Counted from the first letter of the stretch, positions 45,658 to 57,540 are shown. The stretch: 64,000 bases of DNA from Symbiodinium natans (GCA_905221605.1 CAJNDS010002146.1:436001-500000); one strand, 5' to 3'. Notes: generated by a model from the sequence alone, not told the origin. Translations and numbers: made by a program.

Positions 45658-47075
45658 ATGGCCACCAGCCGTAGTGCACAGATCTATGAGGGCCTGAACC
45701 ATGCGACCGAAATGCCAGAGCCGCGCAAGGCTCCTCGCTGGTACCTCATTGGTGCCGGTGTGGTGCTGCTTGCGGTCGCCGGCGTGGCTGCCAAGGCGTA
45801 CTCGTCCTCCGGGGCCCTGTTCTCCGCCAGCGCCACGCGCGGGGGTGAGGTTCAGGATTGGGAGGAACTCCCAGGGATGGACAAGGTCATCAAGAAGGCG
45901 CAGTCCTTGACACTCAAGCATCCGCTCCGCAACTTGAATGATCTATTCTACGACTCCCAACCGGAGGAAGTCCCTTGGATCCGCACCGAATCTGGGTCCA
46001 TGTTAAGGATCCTTTTCTTTTGCTACTTTTGTTGTTGTTCCAGGGTCCTTTATGGCTGCTTGACGTTGCCCACCATTGCCCACCAACCGACAGGGTAGCT
46101 GGGCCCGTAATTTCTCGCATCAAGGAATGCGTGATCGACACCGTTCAGGCAGCGGCCTACCTGGGCCAGGCCGTTGTGTTCCTCTACAAGGCCATCGACT
46201 ATGCGTCTTGTCTGGTACAGTACTTGCCTTTCTTGTTCAGTTTGGTTTTGTTCCACCTCGGCCTGTGTTTTTTGAATGTTTCCCGTGCTACCTAGAACGG
46301 CCTCGAGTGTCCTGACAACTCCCCAGTGGGCTGCGCTGCCAGCGTCGCCGGCTTCATCACATCCATCACCTGGATTGCCTCGTACTTGTCCTTCGCAGCC
46401 AACGCCTGCGGCCAGGCCGTGAACTCGGGTGCGCTCTGCGCAGGCACAAAGAGGGCTTTCGACTTTCTTTTCAAGTCGTTTCTGTACAACCTGGGACGGG
46501 GATAACAGGCAGCTCTCCTGCTGGTGTTAGCCTTCACACATGCTTGTGGCACAGGCGACTTCACAGCTCTCATGGCCAATTTTGGCGAGATCGCGACGGT
46601 AGGTGCCGCAGTGAAGGCGGACTGCGACTTCGGCAAGAACGCGATCAGCATCATCACGAATCCAGACCCTGTCTCCCCGCCCTGGGCCCAGTTCGTCCCG
46701 GGCGGCGCCGGACCCGAGGCCGAGAAGATCCTTGCGATCAAGGGCCACCAGGAGGCCAAGCGCAACCGGGACTTCGACATCACGCAGTGCGTCATGGATG
46801 TGACCAACTCAGCCTCCTACATCGTGCGAGTCATCCTTCAGATTCGAGCTGCTGGCAGTGCTTGCCCAGACCCCAAGGCATGTGCTGTCGGGATCATGAA
46901 CATCATTTCATCCTTCGCGTGGATCTCCCAGTTCACGGCCTTGGCCGTGTCGGACTGCCAGGTGGGTGCCGACCAGAAAGCACTGTGCACAGCGGACATA
47001 TCTGACATGGTCGCGGCTGTGACCAACGGCCCTGCGGCCGGCATCGCCTCCACTTCCGACTGCGCGGACCTTTAA
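45658..47075 (+). CDS. Array gene copy 2
   Basis: Exons 45658-45995, 46094-46214, 46296-46443, 46555-47075. The predicted protein is identical to copy 1. Intron 3 is 111 bp, two T shorter than in copy 1, with a CAGCTC variant near its 3' half; intron 2 keeps the 81-bp length seen only in copies 1 and 2. The 5' flank is of type A (GAAAAGGCG and CACCACGTG), shared with copies 1 and 5. The spacer after it is the longest (455 bp) because of a short insertion, AAGACAGTAAGTGAG, just downstream of the stop. Confidence 0.85.
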
Positions 47076-47530
47076 ACTCTAAGAGCAGCTTGCGCAGCTG
47101 TGCCTTGAAGACAGTAAGTGAGAAAATAGTGTATAGTATAGTGCAGAATTTCAATTTTGGTTTAACTGGATCTTTCCTGGTCGCATTCCCGGAAGAGTTT
47201 TGAGCCTAGCCGAAGAGGCGTGGTGCTCTGACTTCCGGGATCGGGATTCCCGTTGCGACGGCTTTGCACCATCTATTGTTGAACGTGTTGATGTGGGGCA
47301 ACACGTGAGAGCTGGCAATACGTCGGCTCTCCGCGACAGGATGCGGCGTTGGAGACGCGCTGTAAAAGAGCTGATGTAGATGCTCGCAGCCTATGGAAGC
47401 TTGAGGCAGGTTTGCATGGCAGCTTGCCGGGTACTAGCACATCAGGGGTATCGTGCTATATCATGTTGGAAGCAATTTTTGCTCTTCAGTCACAGGGGTC
47501 GCAGCGCGCAGCCACAGGAGGTCGACAGCC

Positions 47531-48948
47531 ATGGCCACCAGCCGTAGTGCACAGATCTATGAGGGCCTGAACCATGCGACCGAAATGCCAGAGCCGCGCA
47601 AGGCTCCTCGCTGGTACCTCATTGGTGCCGGTGTGGTGCTGCTTGCGGTCGCCGGCATGGCTGCCAAGGCGTACTCGTCCTCCGGGGCCCTGTTCTCCGC
47701 CAGCGCCACGCGCGGGGGTGAGGTTCAGGATTGGGAGGAACTCCCAGGGATGGACAAGGTCATCAAGAAGGCGCAATCCTTGACACTCAAGCATCCGCTC
47801 CGCAACTTGAATGATCTATTCTACGACTCCCAACCGGAGGAAGTCCCTTGGATCCGCACCGAATCTGGGTCCATGTTAAGGATCCTTTTCTTTTGCTACT
47901 TTTGTTGTTGTTCCAGGGTCCTTTATGGCTGTTTGACGTTGCCCACCATTGCCCACCAACCGACAGGGTAGCTGGGCCCGTAATTTCTCGCATCAAGGAA
48001 TGCGTGATCGACACCGTTCAGGCAGCGGCCTACCTGGGCCAGGCCGTTGTGTTCCTCTACAAGGCCATCGACTATGCGTCTTGTCTGGTACAGTACTTGC
48101 CTTTCTTGTTCAGATTGGTTTTGTTCCACCTCGGCCTGTGTTTTGAATGTTTCCCGTGCTACCTAGAACGGCCTCGAGTGTCCTGACAACTCCCCAGTGG
48201 GTTGCGCTGCCAGCGTCGCCGGCTTCATCACATCCATCACCTGGATTGCCTCGTACTTGTCCTTCGCAGCCAACGCCTGCGGCCAGGCCGTGAACTCGGG
48301 TGCGCTCTGCGCAGGCACAAAGAGGGCTTTCGACTTTCTTTTTTCAAGTCGTTTCTGTACAACCTGGGATGGGGATAACAGGCCGCTCTCCTGCTGGTGT
48401 TAGCCTTCACACATGCTTGTGGCACAGGCGACTTCACAGCTCTCATGGCCAATTTTGGCGAGATCGCGACGGTAGGTGCCGCAGTGAAGGCGGACTGCGA
48501 CTTCGGCAAGAACGCGATCAGCATCATCACGAATCCAGACCCTGTCTCCCCGCCCTGGGCCCAGTTCGTCCCGGGCGGCGCCGGACCCGAGGCCGAGAAG
48601 ATCCTTGCGATCAAGGGCCACCAGGAGGCCAAGCGCAACCGGGACTTCGACATCACGCAGTGCGTCATGGATGTGACCAACTCAGCCTCCTACATCGTGC
48701 GAGTCATCCTTCAGATTCGAGCCGCTGGCAGTGCTTGCCCAGACCCCAAGGCATGTGCTGTCGGGATCATGAACATCATTTCATCCTTCGCGTGGATCTC
48801 CCAGTTCACGGCCTTGGCCGTGTCGGACTGCCAGGTGGGTGCCGACCAGAAAGCACTGTGCACAGCGGACATATCTGACATGGTCGCGGCTGTGACCAAC
48901 GGCCCTGCGGCCGGCATCGCCTCCACTTCCGACTGCGCGGACCTTTAA
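47531..48948 (+). CDS. Array gene copy 3 (V43M)
   Basis: Exons 47531-47868, 47967-48087, 48167-48314, 48428-48948. It carries the only amino-acid change I could find in the array, Val43 to Met in the membrane segment, from GTG to ATG. Intron lengths are 98, 79 and 113 bp. Its 5' flank is type B (GAAGAGGCG and CAACACGTG) and has two private changes near 47335-47350. Intron 1 carries a T variant (CTGTTTGAC) shared only with copy 6. Confidence 0.85.
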
Positions 48949-49384
48949 ACTCTAAGAGCAGCTTGCAGCTGTGCCTTTAAAATAGTGTATAGTGTAGTGC
49001 AGAATTTCAATTTTGGTTTAACTGGTTCTTTCCTGGTCGCATTCCCGGAAAGAGTTTTGAGCCTAGCCGAAGAGGCGTGGTGCTCTGACTTCCGGGATCG
49101 GGATTCCCGTTGCGACGGCTTTGCACCATCTATTGTTGAACGTGTTGATGTGGGGCAACACGTGAGAGCTGGCAATACGTCGGCTCTCCGCGGCAGGATG
49201 CGTTGGAGACGCGCTGTAAAAGAGCTGCTGTAGATGCTCGCAGCCTATGGAAGCTTGAGGCAGGTTTGCATGGCAGCTTGCCGGGTACTAGCACATCAGG
49301 GGTATCGTGCTATATCATGTTGGAAGCAATTTTTGCTCTTCAGTCACAGGGGTCGCAGCGCGCAGCCACAGGAGGTCGACAGCC

Positions 49385-50796
49385 ATGGCCACCAGCCGTA
49401 GTGCACAGATCTATGAGGGCCTGAACCATGCGACCGAAATGCCAGAGCCGCGCAAGGCTCCTCGCTGGTACCTCATTGGTGCCGGTGTGGTGCTGCTTGC
49501 GGTCGCCGGCGTGGCTGCCAAGGCGTACTCGTCCTCCGGGGCCCTGTTCTCCGCCAGCGCCACGCGCGGGGGTGAGGTTCAGGATTGGGAGGAACTCCCA
49601 GGGATGGACAAGGTCATCAAGAAGGCGCAATCCTTGACACTCAAGCATCCGCTCCGCAACTTGAATGATCTATTCTACGACTCCCAACCGGAGGAAGTCC
49701 CTTGGATCCGCACCGAATCTGGGTCCATGTTAAGGATCCTTTTCTTTTGCTACTTTTGTTGTTGTTCCAGGGTCCTTTATGGCTGCTTGACGTTGCCCAC
49801 CATTGCCCACCAACCGACAGGGTAGCTGGGCCCGTAATTTCTCGCATCAAGGAATGCGTGATCGACACCGTTCAGGCAGCGGCCTACCTGGGCCAGGCCG
49901 TTGTGTTCCTCTACAAGGCCATCGACTATGCGTCTTGTCTGGTACAGTACTTGCCTTTCTTGTTCAGTTTGGTTTTGTTCCACCTCGGCCTGTGTTTTGA
50001 ATGTTTCCCGTGCTACCTAGAACGGCCTCGAGTGTCCTGACAACTCCCCAGTGGGCTGCGCTGCCAGCGTCGCCGGCTTCATCACATCCATCACCTGGAT
50101 TGCCTCGTACTTGTCCTTCGCAGCCAACGCCTGCGGCCAGGCCGTGAACTCGGGCGCGCTCTGCGCAGGCTCAAAGAGGGCTTTCGACTTTCTTTTCAAG
50201 TCGTTTCTGTACAACCTGGGACGGGGATAACAGCTCTCCTGCTGGTGTTAGCCTTCACACATGCTTGTGGCACAGGCGACTTCACAGCTCTCATGGCCAA
50301 TTTTGGCGAGATCGCGACGGTAGGTGCCGCAGTGAAGGCGGACTGCGACTTCGGCAAGAACGCGATCAGCATCATCACGAATCCAGACCCTGTCTCCCCG
50401 CCCTGGGCCCAGTTCGTCCCGGGCGGCGCCGGACCCGAGGCCGAGAAGATCCTTGCGATCAAGGGCCACCAGGAGGCCAAGCGCAACCGGGACTTCGACA
50501 TCACGCAGTGCGTCATGGATGTGACCAACTCAGCCTCCTACATCGTGCGAGTCATCCTTCAGATTCGAGCTGCTGGCAGTGCTTGCCCAGACCCCAAGGC
50601 ATGTGCTGTCGGGATCATGAACATCATTTCATCCTTCGCGTGGATCTCCCAGTTCACGGCCTTGGCCGTGTCGGACTGCCAGGTGGGTGCCGACCAGAAA
50701 GCACTGTGCACAGCGGACATATCTGACATGGTCGCGGCTGTGACCAACGGCCCTGCGGCCGGCATCGCCTCCACTTCCGACTGCGCGGACCTTTAA
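49385..50796 (+). CDS. Array gene copy 4
   Basis: Exons 49385-49722, 49821-49941, 50021-50168, 50276-50796; protein identical to copy 1. Intron 3 is the shortest in the array (107 bp), having lost two T and four further bases (AACAGCTCTCC instead of AACAGGCAGCTCTCC), and starts GCTCAAAG rather than GCACAAAG. The 5' flank is type B. Length changes here fall only in introns, supporting the exon boundaries. Confidence 0.85.
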
Positions 50797-51231
50797 ACTC
50801 TAAGAGCAGCTTGCAGCTGTGCCTTGAAAATAGTGTATAGTGTAGTGCAGAATTTCAATTTTGGTTTAACTGGTTCTTTCCTGGTCGCATTCCCGGAAGA
50901 GTTTTGAGCCTAGCCGAAAAGGCGTGGTGCTCTGACTTCCGGGATCGGGATTCCCGTTGCGACGGCTTTGCACCATCTATTGTTGAACGTGTTGATGTGG
51001 GGCACCACGTGAGAGCTGGCAATACGTCGGCTCTCCGCGGCAGGATGCGCTGGAGACGCGCTGTAAAAGAGCTGCTGTAGATGCTCGCAGCCTATGGAAG
51101 CTTGAGGCAGGTTTGCATGGCAGCTTGCCGGGTACTAGCACATCAGGGGTATCGTGCTATATCATGTTGGAAGCAATTTTTGCTCTTCAGTCACAGGGGT
51201 CGCAGCGCGCAGCCACAGGAGGTCGACAGCC

Positions 51232-52649
51232 ATGGCCACCAGCCGTAGTGCACAGATCTATGAGGGCCTGAACCATGCGACCGAAATGCCAGAGCCGCGC
51301 AAGGCTCCTCGCTGGTACCTCATTGGTGCCGGTGTGGTGCTGCTTGCGGTCGCCGGCGTGGCTGCCAAGGCGTACTCGTCCTCCGGGGCCCTGTTCTCCG
51401 CCAGCGCCACGCGCGGGGGTGAGGTTCAGGATTGGGAGGAACTCCCAGGGATGGACAAGGTCATCAAGAAGGCGCAGTCCTTGACACTCAAGCATCCGCT
51501 CCGCAACTTGAATGATCTATTCTACGACTCCCAACCGGAGGAAGTCCCTTGGATCCGCACCGAATCTGGGTCCATGTTAAGGATCCTTTTCTTTTGCTGC
51601 TTTTGTTGTTGTTCCAGGGTCCTTTATGGCTGCTTGACGTTGCCCACCATTGCCCACCAACCGACAGGGTAGCTGGGCCCGTAATTTCTCGCATCAAGGA
51701 ATGCGTGATCGACACCGTTCAGGCAGCGGCCTACCTGGGCCAGGCCGTTGTGTTCCTCTACAAGGCCATCGACTATGCGTCTTGTCTGGTACAGTACTTG
51801 CCTTTCTTGTTCAGTTTGGTTTTGTTCCACCTCGGCCTGTGTTTTGAATGTTTCCCGTGCTACCTAGAACGGCCTCGAGTGTCCTGACAACTCCCCAGTG
51901 GGCTGCGCTGCCAGCGTCGCCGGCTTCATCACATCCATCACCTGGATTGCCTCGTACTTGTCCTTCGCAGCCAACGCCTGCGGCCAGGCCGTGAACTCGG
52001 GTGCGCTCTGCGCAGGCACAAAGAGGGCTTTCGACTTTCTTTTTTCAAGTCGTTTCTGTACAACCTGGGATGGGGATAACAGGCCGCTCTCCTGCTGGTG
52101 TTAGCCTTCACACATGCTTGTGGCACAGGCGACTTCACAGCTCTCATGGCCAATTTTGGCGAGATCGCGACGGTAGGTGCCGCAGTGAAGGCGGACTGCG
52201 ACTTCGGCAAGAACGCGATCAGCATCATCACGAATCCAGACCCTGTCTCCCCGCCCTGGGCCCAGTTCGTCCCGGGCGGCGCCGGACCCGAGGCCGAGAA
52301 GATCCTTGCGATCAAGGGCCACCAGGAGGCCAAGCGCAACCGGGACTTCGACATCACGCAGTGCGTCATGGATGTGACCAACTCAGCCTCCTACATCGTG
52401 CGAGTCATCCTTCAGATTCGAGCTGCTGGCAGTGCTTGCCCAGACCCCAAGGCATGTGCTGTCGGGATCATGAACATCATTTCATCCTTCGCGTGGATCT
52501 CCCAGTTCACGGCCTTGGCCGTGTCGGACTGCCAGGTGGGTGCCGACCAGAAAGCACTGTGCACAGCGGACATATCTGACATGGTCGCGGCTGTGACCAA
52601 CGGCCCTGCGGCCGGCATCGCCTCCACTTCCGACTGCGCGGACCTTTAA
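51232..52649 (+). CDS. Array gene copy 5
   Basis: Exons 51232-51569, 51668-51788, 51868-52015, 52129-52649; protein identical to copy 1. It is visibly mosaic: the 5' flank and exon 1 are type A and intron 1 matches copy 1 (TGCTGC), intron 2 has the TTT variant and exon 3 the GGC variant of copies 2 and 4, while intron 3 has the 113-bp length of copies 1, 3 and 6. Confidence 0.85.
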
Positions 52650-53085
52650 ACTCTAAGAGCAGCTTGCAGCTGTGCCTTTAAAATAGTGTATAGTGTAGTG
52701 CAGAATTTCAATTTTGGTTTAACTGGTTCTTTCCTGGTCGCATTCCCGGAAAGAGTTTTGAGCCTAGCCGAAGAGGCGTGGTGCTCTGACTTCCGGGATC
52801 GGGATTCCCGTTGCGACGGCTTTGCACCATCTATTGTTGAACGTGTTGATGTGGGGCAACACGTGAGAGCTGGCAATACGTCGGCTCTCCGCGGCAGGAT
52901 GCGTTGGAGACGCGCTGTAAAAGAGCTGCTGTAGATGCTCGCAGCCTATGGAAGCTTGAGGCAGGTTTGCATGGCAGCTTGCCGGGTACTAGCACATCAG
53001 GGGTATCGTGCTATATCATGTTGGAAGCAATTTTTGCTCTTCAGTCACAGGGGTCGCAGCGCGCAGCCACAGGAGGTCGACAGCC

Positions 53086-54503
53086 ATGGCCACCAGCCGT
53101 AGTGCACAGATCTATGAGGGCCTGAACCATGCGACCGAAATGCCAGAGCCGCGCAAGGCTCCTCGCTGGTACCTCATTGGTGCCGGTGTGGTGCTGCTTG
53201 CGGTCGCCGGCGTGGCTGCCAAGGCGTACTCGTCCTCCGGGGCCCTGTTCTCCGCCAGCGCCACGCGCGGGGGTGAGGTTCAGGATTGGGAGGAACTCCC
53301 AGGGATGGACAAGGTCATCAAGAAGGCGCAATCCTTGACACTCAAGCATCCGCTCCGCAACTTGAATGATCTATTCTACGACTCCCAACCGGAGGAAGTC
53401 CCTTGGATCCGCACCGAATCTGGGTCCATGTTAAGGATCCTTTTCTTTTGCTACTTTTGTTGTTGTTCCAGGGTCCTTTATGGCTGTTTGACGTTGCCCA
53501 CCATTGCCCACCAACCGACAGGGTAGCTGGGCCCGTAATTTCTCGCATCAAGGAATGCGTGATCGACACCGTTCAGGCAGCGGCCTACCTGGGCCAGGCC
53601 GTTGTGTTCCTCTACAAGGCCATCGACTATGCGTCTTGTCTGGTACAGTACTTGCCTTTCTTGTTCAGATTGGTTTTGTTCCACCTCGGCCTGTGTTTTG
53701 AATGTTTCCCGTGCTACCTAGAACGGCCTCGAGTGTCCTGACAACTCCCCAGTGGGTTGCGCTGCCAGCGTCGCCGGCTTCATCACATCCATCACCTGGA
53801 TTGCCTCGTACTTGTCCTTCGCAGCCAACGCCTGCGGCCAGGCCGTGAACTCGGGCGCGCTCTGCGCAGGCACAAAGAGGGCTTTCGACTTTCTTTTTTC
53901 AAGTCGTTTCTGTACAACCTGGGATGGGGATAACAGGCCGCTCTCCTGCTGGTGTTAGCCTTCACACATGCTTGTGGCACAGGCGACTTCACAGCTCTCA
54001 TGGCCAATTTTGGCGAGATCGCGACGGTAGGTGCCGCAGTGAAGGCGGACTGCGACTTCGGCAAGAACGCGATCAGCATCATCACGAATCCAGACCCTGT
54101 CTCCCCGCCCTGGGCCCAGTTCGTCCCGGGCGGCGCCGGACCCGAGGCCGAGAAGATCCTTGCGATCAAGGGCCACCAGGAGGCCAAGCGCAACCGGGAC
54201 TTCGACATCACGCAGTGCGTCATGGATGTGACCAACTCAGCCTCCTACATCGTGCGAGTCATCCTTCAGATTCGAGCTGCTGGCAGTGCTTGCCCAGACC
54301 CCAAGGCATGTGCTGTCGGGATCATGAACATCATTTCATCCTTCGCGTGGATCTCCCAGTTCACGGCCTTGGCCGTGTCGGACTGCCAGGTGGGTGCCGA
54401 CCAGAAAGCACTGTGCACAGCGGACATATCTGACATGGTCGCGGCTGTGACCAACGGCCCTGCGGCCGGCATCGCCTCCACTTCCGACTGCGCGGACCTT
54501 TAA
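53086..54503 (+). CDS. Array gene copy 6 (last)
   Basis: Exons 53086-53423, 53522-53642, 53722-53869, 53983-54503; protein identical to copy 1. Most similar to copy 3 in introns 1 and 2, but without V43M. The downstream spacer is normal for about 180 bp, lacks five bases (ATGTG) near 54700, and leaves the array consensus at about 54731. Confidence 0.85.
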
Positions 54504-54805
54504 ACTCTAAGAGCAGCTTGCAGCTGTGCCTTTAAAATAGTGTATAGTGTAGTGCAGAATTTCAATTTTGGTTTAACTGGATCTTTCCTGGTCGCATTCC
54601 CGGAAGAGTTTTGAGCCTAGCCGAAGAGGCGTGGTGCTCTGACTTCCGGGATCGGGATTCCCGTTGCGACGGATTTGCACCATCTATTGTTGAACGTGTT
54701 GGGCAACACGTGAGAGCTGGCAATACGTCCGCTTTGCACGATCTGTCGGATCGCAAAGAAGGATGGCTTGAATGAGGGACATTTCAAACCAGTCGGGGCC
54801 CGCAG

Positions 54806-54905
54806 NNNNNNNNNNNNNNNNNNNNNNNNNNNNNNNNNNNNNNNNNNNNNNNNNNNNNNNNNNNNNNNNNNNNNNNNNNNNNNNNNNNNNNNNNNNNNNN
54901 NNNNN
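54806..54905. other. Assembly gap (100 N)
   Basis: Exactly 100 unknown bases, the usual scaffold placeholder. True distance and content are unknown. It lies about 75 bp beyond the point where the array ends. Confidence 0.99.
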
Positions 54906-55201
54906 GACGCCCGACGCCCGACGCCCGACGCACGACGCGCGACGCGCGACGCACGTCGCAAGACGCACGACCCACGACGCGCGACGCGCGACGCACGACG
55001 ACGACGCCCGACGACGACGACGACACCCGACGACGACCACGACGACGACGACACCCGACGACGACCACGACGACGACGACGATGACGACGACGACGAACG
55101 ACGCACGACGCACGACGCACGACCCACGACGCACGACGCACGACGCACGACGGACGACGCACGACGGACGACGCACGACGGACGACGCACGACGCACGAG
55201 C

Positions 55202-55232
<31 letters not shown>

Positions 55233-55252
55233 ACGACGACGACGACGACCTG
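54906..55252. repeat. ACG/GAC-rich satellite
   Basis: Built on ACGACGC and GACGACG units in several sub-blocks. Arg/Val/Ser-rich frames across it on both strands are artefacts. The repeat probably caused the adjacent gap. Confidence 0.95.
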
Positions 55253-55513
55253 GTAATGCCAGGTAATGCGCTTTGTAATGCCATAAAACAAAGCACGCTC
55301 GTAATTTCCTGGTAATGCCAGGTGATGCGCTCATCTTGGAAGTGAAGTAAAAGTCCTGTTTAATATTTTTGCTTTGTAATGCCACAAAACAAAGCACGAT
55401 TGAAAACAATGAAAGCATGCAATGAAAGCATGCAGCAACATGGCAAATGATCAACACCTGAACTCAACGGTTCAAGCTGTCAACAATGCTTCGACATTTT
55501 CGGCCACCCAGCA
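55253..55513. other. No recognisable gene; short direct repeats
   Basis: A phrase with TTTGTAATGCC, ATAAAACAAAGCACG or CACAAAACAAAGCACG occurs twice (near 55270 and 55372), and GGTAATGCCAGG-like words occur three times. Confidence 0.5.
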
Positions 55514-55859
55514 CCCTAAATTTTCCGGAAATTTAGGGAGCTGGGCCGTGGCTTCTGAACATGATCAGGCTGCATCCGTTTCCTAAATTTCCTGAAAATT
55601 TTGGGGGTGTAAATTTTCGGAAAATTTAGGAAAGCGATGAAGCAAATTTTCCGGAAATTTAGGGACCGAGGCTTCGGGCTACCCGGAACCAGAAATTTTC
55701 CAGAAATTTAGGGGAGCGAATCCGGCTTGCGGCCGTCGAAGAGGCCCAGCCTTTCAAAGGGCACAGCCCAAGCCCCAAAATTTCCCGGAAATTTTGGGTC
55801 CCGGGTAGGCCAAAGCGGCTTGCTCGCCGGGGTCCAGAAATTTCCGGCAAATTTTGGGG
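55514..55859. repeat. Cluster of seven AAATTTTCCGGAAATTT palindromes
   Basis: Seven imperfect palindromes of 20-26 bp at about 55514-55538, 55582-55605, 55611-55630, 55643-55664, 55691-55714, 55773-55798 and 55836-55859. The arms are TAAATTTT or CAAAATTT and the centre is CCGG, CCTG, CGG or CCCGG. The DNA between them is GC-rich and not repeated. Confidence 0.85.
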
Positions 55860-55889
55860 CTGGGGCACTCCGAGGCGTGACGCACCGCA

Positions 55890-56915
55890 TAGGGCTGGTT
55901 TGACCGTAGCAATTTATAGAGTAGATTTACAAATTCTATTAATTCCTTACGATCCTATATCCTATTCTCTTATGAAATCAATAATTAGAAAAAATATTCA
56001 AATTTTCATATATTTTCGTATCATTCCAAATTCGATCCTCAACTATCCAAATCAATATGGCAAATCAACCCATATCCTTGAAATAATATCATTATCGATT
56101 ATTTTCGATTATAATCCTCATTCAAAATCCCCCCCTAGCCGATTATATAAGAAATCTTCTCCATATCAATCAACTATAATAATACTAATAATATTATATC
56201 TATATCGAATACAATATAACGCCAATCAATTTTATCATAAATGATTTCTTCCTCCATGAGAAAAATACAAGCATTCAAGAAAAGAAATAATTTAGAAAAT
56301 TAGAATATAAAATTCTAAAATGATTCCTTATAATTTTCCATTACGCGAAAAGCCTTCGAACTCTATGAAAATATCTTTCCAAATTTATACATTATTCAAA
56401 TATTTATCGAATTATCATAAATCGATAAAGACACGAGCATGAGATCAGATTTTCTAATCTAAAAGAAAAAATTTCTAATTCATATTTTTCCCAAAATATA
56501 CATTTCATATAGATAGATGTATTCAACATATTTTTTCAATTTATCTATTCTTAAGATATTGAACTATGAATTTTTAAAGAATTCATACCCTCTAGAAACA
56601 GAAATGAACCAAATCATTTTCCATATCATATACCTCGTATATATTCAATTAACAAGAATAAAAAGAAAGATACTCCTAAAATTTTCGTAAACAAGTCTTG
56701 AAAGATCTTGATTCATGATATAGGAGCTCATCCATCAAAATGAAATCTCCGGGAACACAAGAATATTATTACCTAACATCTTCTCCATGAAGTATCAATA
56801 TACGAAAGCCATATCGATGATGAGATAGAAGATTTCATCAGTAAAAACAATATCAAATAATACAAGAAACGTTCTAAGACGAAATCACGACACCATTCCA
56901 AACACAACTAAACGT
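55890..56915. other. AT-rich island of foreign character
   Basis: Composition changes sharply at about 55895 and back at about 56910. Inside, the sequence is mostly A and T and of high complexity, not a microsatellite, with words such as ATATCGATTATTTTCG. The longest frame is 114 codons (55900-56244), rich in Ile, Tyr, Ser and Asn, with no known motif. Insertion of organelle DNA, a mobile element or other AT-rich DNA are all possible; I cannot tell which. Confidence 0.7.
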
Positions 56916-57540
56916 TCCCCTTGGCTTCCAGCCTTGAGCTTCATGAATTCCCTGTGGCTTGCATGTGGCTTGCCTTCGTCTGAAAGAGGTTGTCGCGGTG
57001 TTCGTGCTGGGGATAGAAGTGGAGGGGCTGAACATCTGCTACGCATGGTCAAGGGACCTGGAGCTCAAGACCTGATCAAGAGGAGCTGCATCCGAAGAGG
57101 TTGCGCAAGAGCCTTCCCTGGTTTAATAAAGGTTTAACGTGAGGGTTCAGGCAAGCGAAAGATGTAAAACAAGAGCGCGAATGGCACTGCAAAAGAGCTG
57201 CATTCGCTGGTGCCGTATCACTCATGATCTACCCACTTTGCTGCTCTGGGACGCCCGCAGCTCACTCGTAGAACTCATCGGATCAGCCGCGGCTTCGGTT
57301 GCGAACCCTTGAATGTCCCAAGCAATCCAACCCTAAACCCTAAACCCTCAAGACGAAATAAATAGAAACTGTATGTGATATCATTATGAATTTATTCAAT
57401 TCACTTCAATTCACTTCAATTCAAAACCCCCGCAGACTGCCAGACACCCCCGAGATCCCTCCCAGATCCCCAACAGCTGACAAGCTGAGTTGAAGTAAAT
57501 TAGTGCAAATCGCTTTTGGCAAGCCGAAGAATTCACTTCA
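56916..57540. other. No recognisable gene; short repeats
   Basis: Unassigned short frames. Contains a telomere-like tract at 57329-57350 and tandem CAATTCACTT units at about 57396-57424, with another copy near 57531-57548. Confidence 0.5.

Larger units (their letters stand above)
43480..54731 (+). repeat. Six-copy head-to-tail gene array, ~1.85-kb unit
   Basis: Each unit begins at CCTAGCCGAA, has a ~320-bp leader region, a four-exon gene and a 3' flank. Start codons lie at 43803, 45658, 47531, 49385, 51232 and 53086, giving periods of 1855, 1873, 1854, 1847 and 1854 bp. Stop-to-ATG spacers are 435-455 bp. All copies point the same way. At the left the array starts abruptly in unrelated sequence at 43480; at the right a seventh unit's leader follows copy 6 and diverges at about 54731. 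Copies are nearly identical, so collapsed or missing copies in the assembly are possible. Such unidirectional arrays are typical of strongly expressed dinoflagellate genes. Confidence 0.97.

Noticed and set aside
46292-46807. 171-codon minus-strand frame and its equivalents in every array unit
   Set aside because: Shadow of exons 3-4 of the array gene; conserved only because the units are identical.
54617-55457. Long minus- and plus-strand frames (up to 257 codons) across the gap
   Set aside because: They consist of N-derived X residues and Arg/Val/Ser/Asp runs from the ACG satellite.
55900-56244. 114-codon frame at the left of the AT island
   Set aside because: Possible in AT-rich DNA by chance; Ile/Tyr/Ser/Asn-rich with no motif and no clear start context.
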